In this document: in pieces, positions 44,381-46,090 of the stretch
Numbering within the stretch: the first letter of the stretch is position 1
Layout: each line of letters opens with the position of its first letter
Assembly (NCBI GenBank): GCA_900553225.1
Contig: USCV01000004.1
Span: forward strand, 1 to 46,090
Length of the DNA stretch: 46,090 nt
Origin: an uncultured Clostridium sp.
GTDB taxonomy: Bacteria; Bacillota; Clostridia; TANB77; CAG-508
Reading direction: 5' to 3'
Notes under the pieces: model-generated
What the model saw: the letters and a program-made list of their open reading frames with translations, nothing else
Database searches by the model: none
What the model was told of the DNA's origin: nothing
Made by a program: the position numbers and the translations under genes

Positions 44381-45337
44381 CTATTTCGTTACTTTTTCAA
44401 GTGTTATTTTACCAATTTTGCCGCTTCTAAAGTCATCTAATATAATACATGATATTTTTTCGTCATCAATCCTTCCGCCTGAAACAATGGCACCTCTTTT
44501 TCTCGCAATTAATTTCATTATTTCATATATTTTTTCATTTTCTTCTAAATCTTGACCCAAAATTTCATCTATTTCTTCATTGTCTAACTTATACCTGTCT
44601 ATTATTCTTTCTTTATATTCTTGTAATAAATATTTAAGTAATTGAAATGCAATTTCTGTTTTTTCTAATACATCATCTTTGATTGTACCAGTGTAAGCCA
44701 AATTAAGCGCAACTTCTTCTGACTCAAATTTTGGCCATAAAACCCCTGGTGTATCCATAAGTTCTATTCCAGCTTCTAGTCTAATCCACTGTTTTTGTCT
44801 TGTAACGCCTGGTCTATTTCCAACTTGTGCAGAAGATTTTCTAGTAATACGATTAATGAAAGAAGATTTACCTACATTTGGAATTCCTAATACTAATACT
44901 CTTGTAGCTTTTCCAATTCTTCCTTTATTTTTATATTTTTCTTCACTCTGCTCTGAAATCTTTTTTATTTTGTAAATTACATCATTAATGCCCTTTCCAG
45001 AATTCGAGTCTGTTATTACAGCGGGAATATTTTGTTTTTCAAAATGCGAAACCCACTTTTTTGTTTCTTTTTCATCTGCCAAATCACTTTTGTTTAAAAT
45101 TATAATCTTTTTCTTATCTTTAATGTCCTTTTTTATATCTGGATTTTGACTAGATATTGGAATTCTTGCATCTACAATTTCTACTACAATATCAATTAGT
45201 TTTAAATCCTCAATAATTTGTCTTTTGGTTTTTGCCATATGTCCTGGGTACCAGTTGATACTCGTTGATGGTAAACTTTTTGTATCTTCATTCATTTTTT
45301 TATTCTTTCTCATTTCTCTTTTTTGATGCATATCCAT
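44381..45337 (-). CDS. rbgA: Ribosome biogenesis GTPase RbgA (YlqF)
   Basis: 318 residues. Circularly permuted GTPase that matures the 50S subunit: NWYPGHMAKTKRQI at the start, G4 ILNKSDL before G1 GIPNVGKSSFINR, then G3 DTPGVLWP. The C-terminal helical domain binds rRNA. The ATG at 45335-45337, 8 bases after AGGAAG, is preferred over a GTG at 45346. Confidence 0.95.
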   Translation of the reverse strand: MDMHQKREMRKNKKMNEDTKSLPSTSINWYPGHMAKTKRQIIEDLKLIDIVVEIVDARIPISSQNPDIKKDIKDKKKIIILNKSDLADEKETKKWVSHFEKQNIPAVITDSNSGKGINDVIYKIKKISEQSEEKYKNKGRIGKATRVLVLGIPNVGKSSFINRITRKSSAQVGNRPGVTRQKQWIRLEAGIELMDTPGVLWPKFESEEVALNLAYTGTIKDDVLEKTEIAFQLLKYLLQEYKERIIDRYKLDNEEIDEILGQDLEENEKIYEIMKLIARKRGAIVSGGRIDDEKISCIILDDFRSGKIGKITLEKVTK

Positions 45338-45375
45338 TTTAATCACTTCCTTTTTACAACTTGTAAGTTATCGCT

Positions 45376-45912
45376 CTAATCATTTTTTATTTTCTTATTT
45401 TCAAATACTAACAGTATACTAAATATTATTTCTATTACTATCATCATTGTTGCAAGAATATAATTTGCAAAGTTTAAACCAACTATTAGAGATAATATTG
45501 GAATAATTATTGACAATACCATATATGTTTTTGAATTATATAACCAACTATATGGTAATAAATGTGCTCCAAATATCATAGCAATAACCATTAGCATTTT
45601 ATCTGGCATTGTAGGATAAATCCACATTGCTATTAAAAGATATATCATTTGATTTACAGAGAATAATATTCCTAACTTATTTAATGGATTACTTTTATCT
45701 TGAAATTGTATCTTTAATATTTTAGATATTAAAAATGATATTGGTAATAATGGTGCAGTACAACAAAATGTTAATAGATTTTTTGTTAATATAGGTAAAT
45801 TTGTTATTTGTACTATTAAAACCATAGACCATATTATTATTGACGCAATAATAAAGTGAATGCCTTTCTTTTGCTTTTTACTACAATCTTTTTTTAATTC
45901 TTCTAAACTCAT
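45376..45912 (-). CDS. Multi-pass membrane protein, DUF7010-like
   Basis: 178 residues with about six hydrophobic helices. It starts MSLEELKKDCSKKQKKGIHF, followed by IASIIIWSMVLIVQ, and includes MIFGAHLLPYSWLYNSKTY. This resembles small uncharacterised membrane proteins that I associate with DUF7010, but I cannot confirm the match. Start after AGGAG. It lies 38 bases upstream of rbgA, probably in the same transcript. Confidence 0.7.
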   Translation of the reverse strand: MSLEELKKDCSKKQKKGIHFIIASIIIWSMVLIVQITNLPILTKNLLTFCCTAPLLPISFLISKILKIQFQDKSNPLNKLGILFSVNQMIYLLIAMWIYPTMPDKMLMVIAMIFGAHLLPYSWLYNSKTYMVLSIIIPILSLIVGLNFANYILATMMIVIEIIFSILLVFENKKIKND

Positions 45913-45935
45913 TCTTACTTCTCCTCTAAAAATTA

Positions 45936-46090
45936 CTATTTTATTTCATCAAGTTTCTTTTGCTCTTTTATTTCTAATTTTTTCCTTTCTCTTTCAAGTT
46001 CTTTTAAACTCTTTTTAGGTGTTGGCATTTCTTCCGGCATCGTTCCACCAATATCTGCAATTGCCTTTCTAACTTTTTTTCCTACCTCAT
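45936..46090 (-). CDS. dinD: C-terminal end of a DinD-like protein, cut by window edge
   Basis: An open frame enters from the right edge and ends at a TAG (45936-45938), giving 51 complete codons. It reads VGKKVRKAIADIGGTMPEEM, then PTPKKSLKELERE and a Lys/Glu-rich helix. The GGTMPE(E/D)xPxP tail is typical of the C-terminus of DNA-damage-inducible protein D. Only the tail is visible, so the call is tentative. Confidence 0.6.
   Translation of the reverse strand, partial: EVGKKVRKAIADIGGTMPEEMPTPKKSLKELERERKKLEIKEQKKLDEIK

Noticed and set aside
1..46090. CRISPR arrays, prophage, insertion sequences, integrons
   Set aside because: No regularly spaced direct repeats, no transposase, integrase or phage structural proteins, and no att-like direct repeats were seen.

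Overview
The window looks like a chromosomal segment of a very AT-rich, endospore-forming Clostridia member (Firmicutes), probably an uncultured gut-type lineage. The basis is the very low GC content, strong GGAGG ribosome binding sites, two T-box leaders, and a large set of sporulation and germination genes: spoIVA, spoIIAA-spoIIAB-sigF, spoIID, a spoIIQ-like gene and a gerA-type operon. I saw no phage, insertion sequence or CRISPR array. The species cannot be named from this sequence alone.

Layout, left to right. 1-3.7 kb (minus): an unrecognised coiled-coil protein cut by the left edge, and thrS with a T-box leader. 4.1-5.6 kb (plus): spoIVA, then a pair of REP-like palindromes. 5.7-10.3 kb (minus): helD, a diverged 5S rRNA-like transcription unit, and a RelA/SpoT-fold protein carrying a coiled-coil insertion. 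10.4-11.9 kb (minus): cysS. 12.1-16.2 kb (plus): the three-gene gerA-type germinant receptor operon. 16.3-18.1 kb (minus): an FAD oxidoreductase and rqcP. 18.2-18.4 kb (plus): a 50-codon ORF with its own promoter and terminator. 18.5-26.0 kb (minus): addA, spoIIQ-like, spoIID, sigF, spoIIAB, spoIIAA. 26.2-30.0 kb (minus): valS with a T-box, and a small HD hydrolase. 30.2-30.8 kb (plus): a compositionally distinct P-loop kinase behind two perfect Spo0A boxes. 30.9-43.6 kb (minus): flavin reductase, rnr, secG, clpX, clpP, tig, metallophosphoesterase, tsaD, M50 protease, lysS, recN. 43.7-46.1 kb (minus): tRNA-Glu(CTC), mrnC, rbgA, a membrane protein, and the end of a dinD-like gene.

The main discovery is a recurrent +1 reading-frame break. 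Five conserved genes (spoIVA, cysS, addA, rnr, recN) are each split once. In every case the break has the same form on the coding strand: an in-frame CGG codon followed by A. Skipping the C restores the family sequence with a glycine (GGA) at that position. Scanning all reading frames by eye, I found no other in-frame CGG codon in the window's typical genes, roughly 13,000 codons. The two other in-frame CGG codons are in the compositionally odd kinase and in the 50-codon ORF; in both, a +1 slip would reach a stop within one or two codons. The layout resembles the yeast Ty1 site CUU-AGG-C, where a starved rare arginine codon is skipped and Gly is read in the +1 frame. I infer that CGG is unassigned or very slowly decoded here and acts as a programmed +1 frameshift codon, or that a tRNA reads CGGA as one four-base glycine codon.

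Other points of interest are the RelA/SpoT-like protein with a split domain, the free-standing 5S-like RNA with its own promoter and terminator, the Spo0A control of the kinase gene, and a GerAC homologue with no lipobox cysteine.
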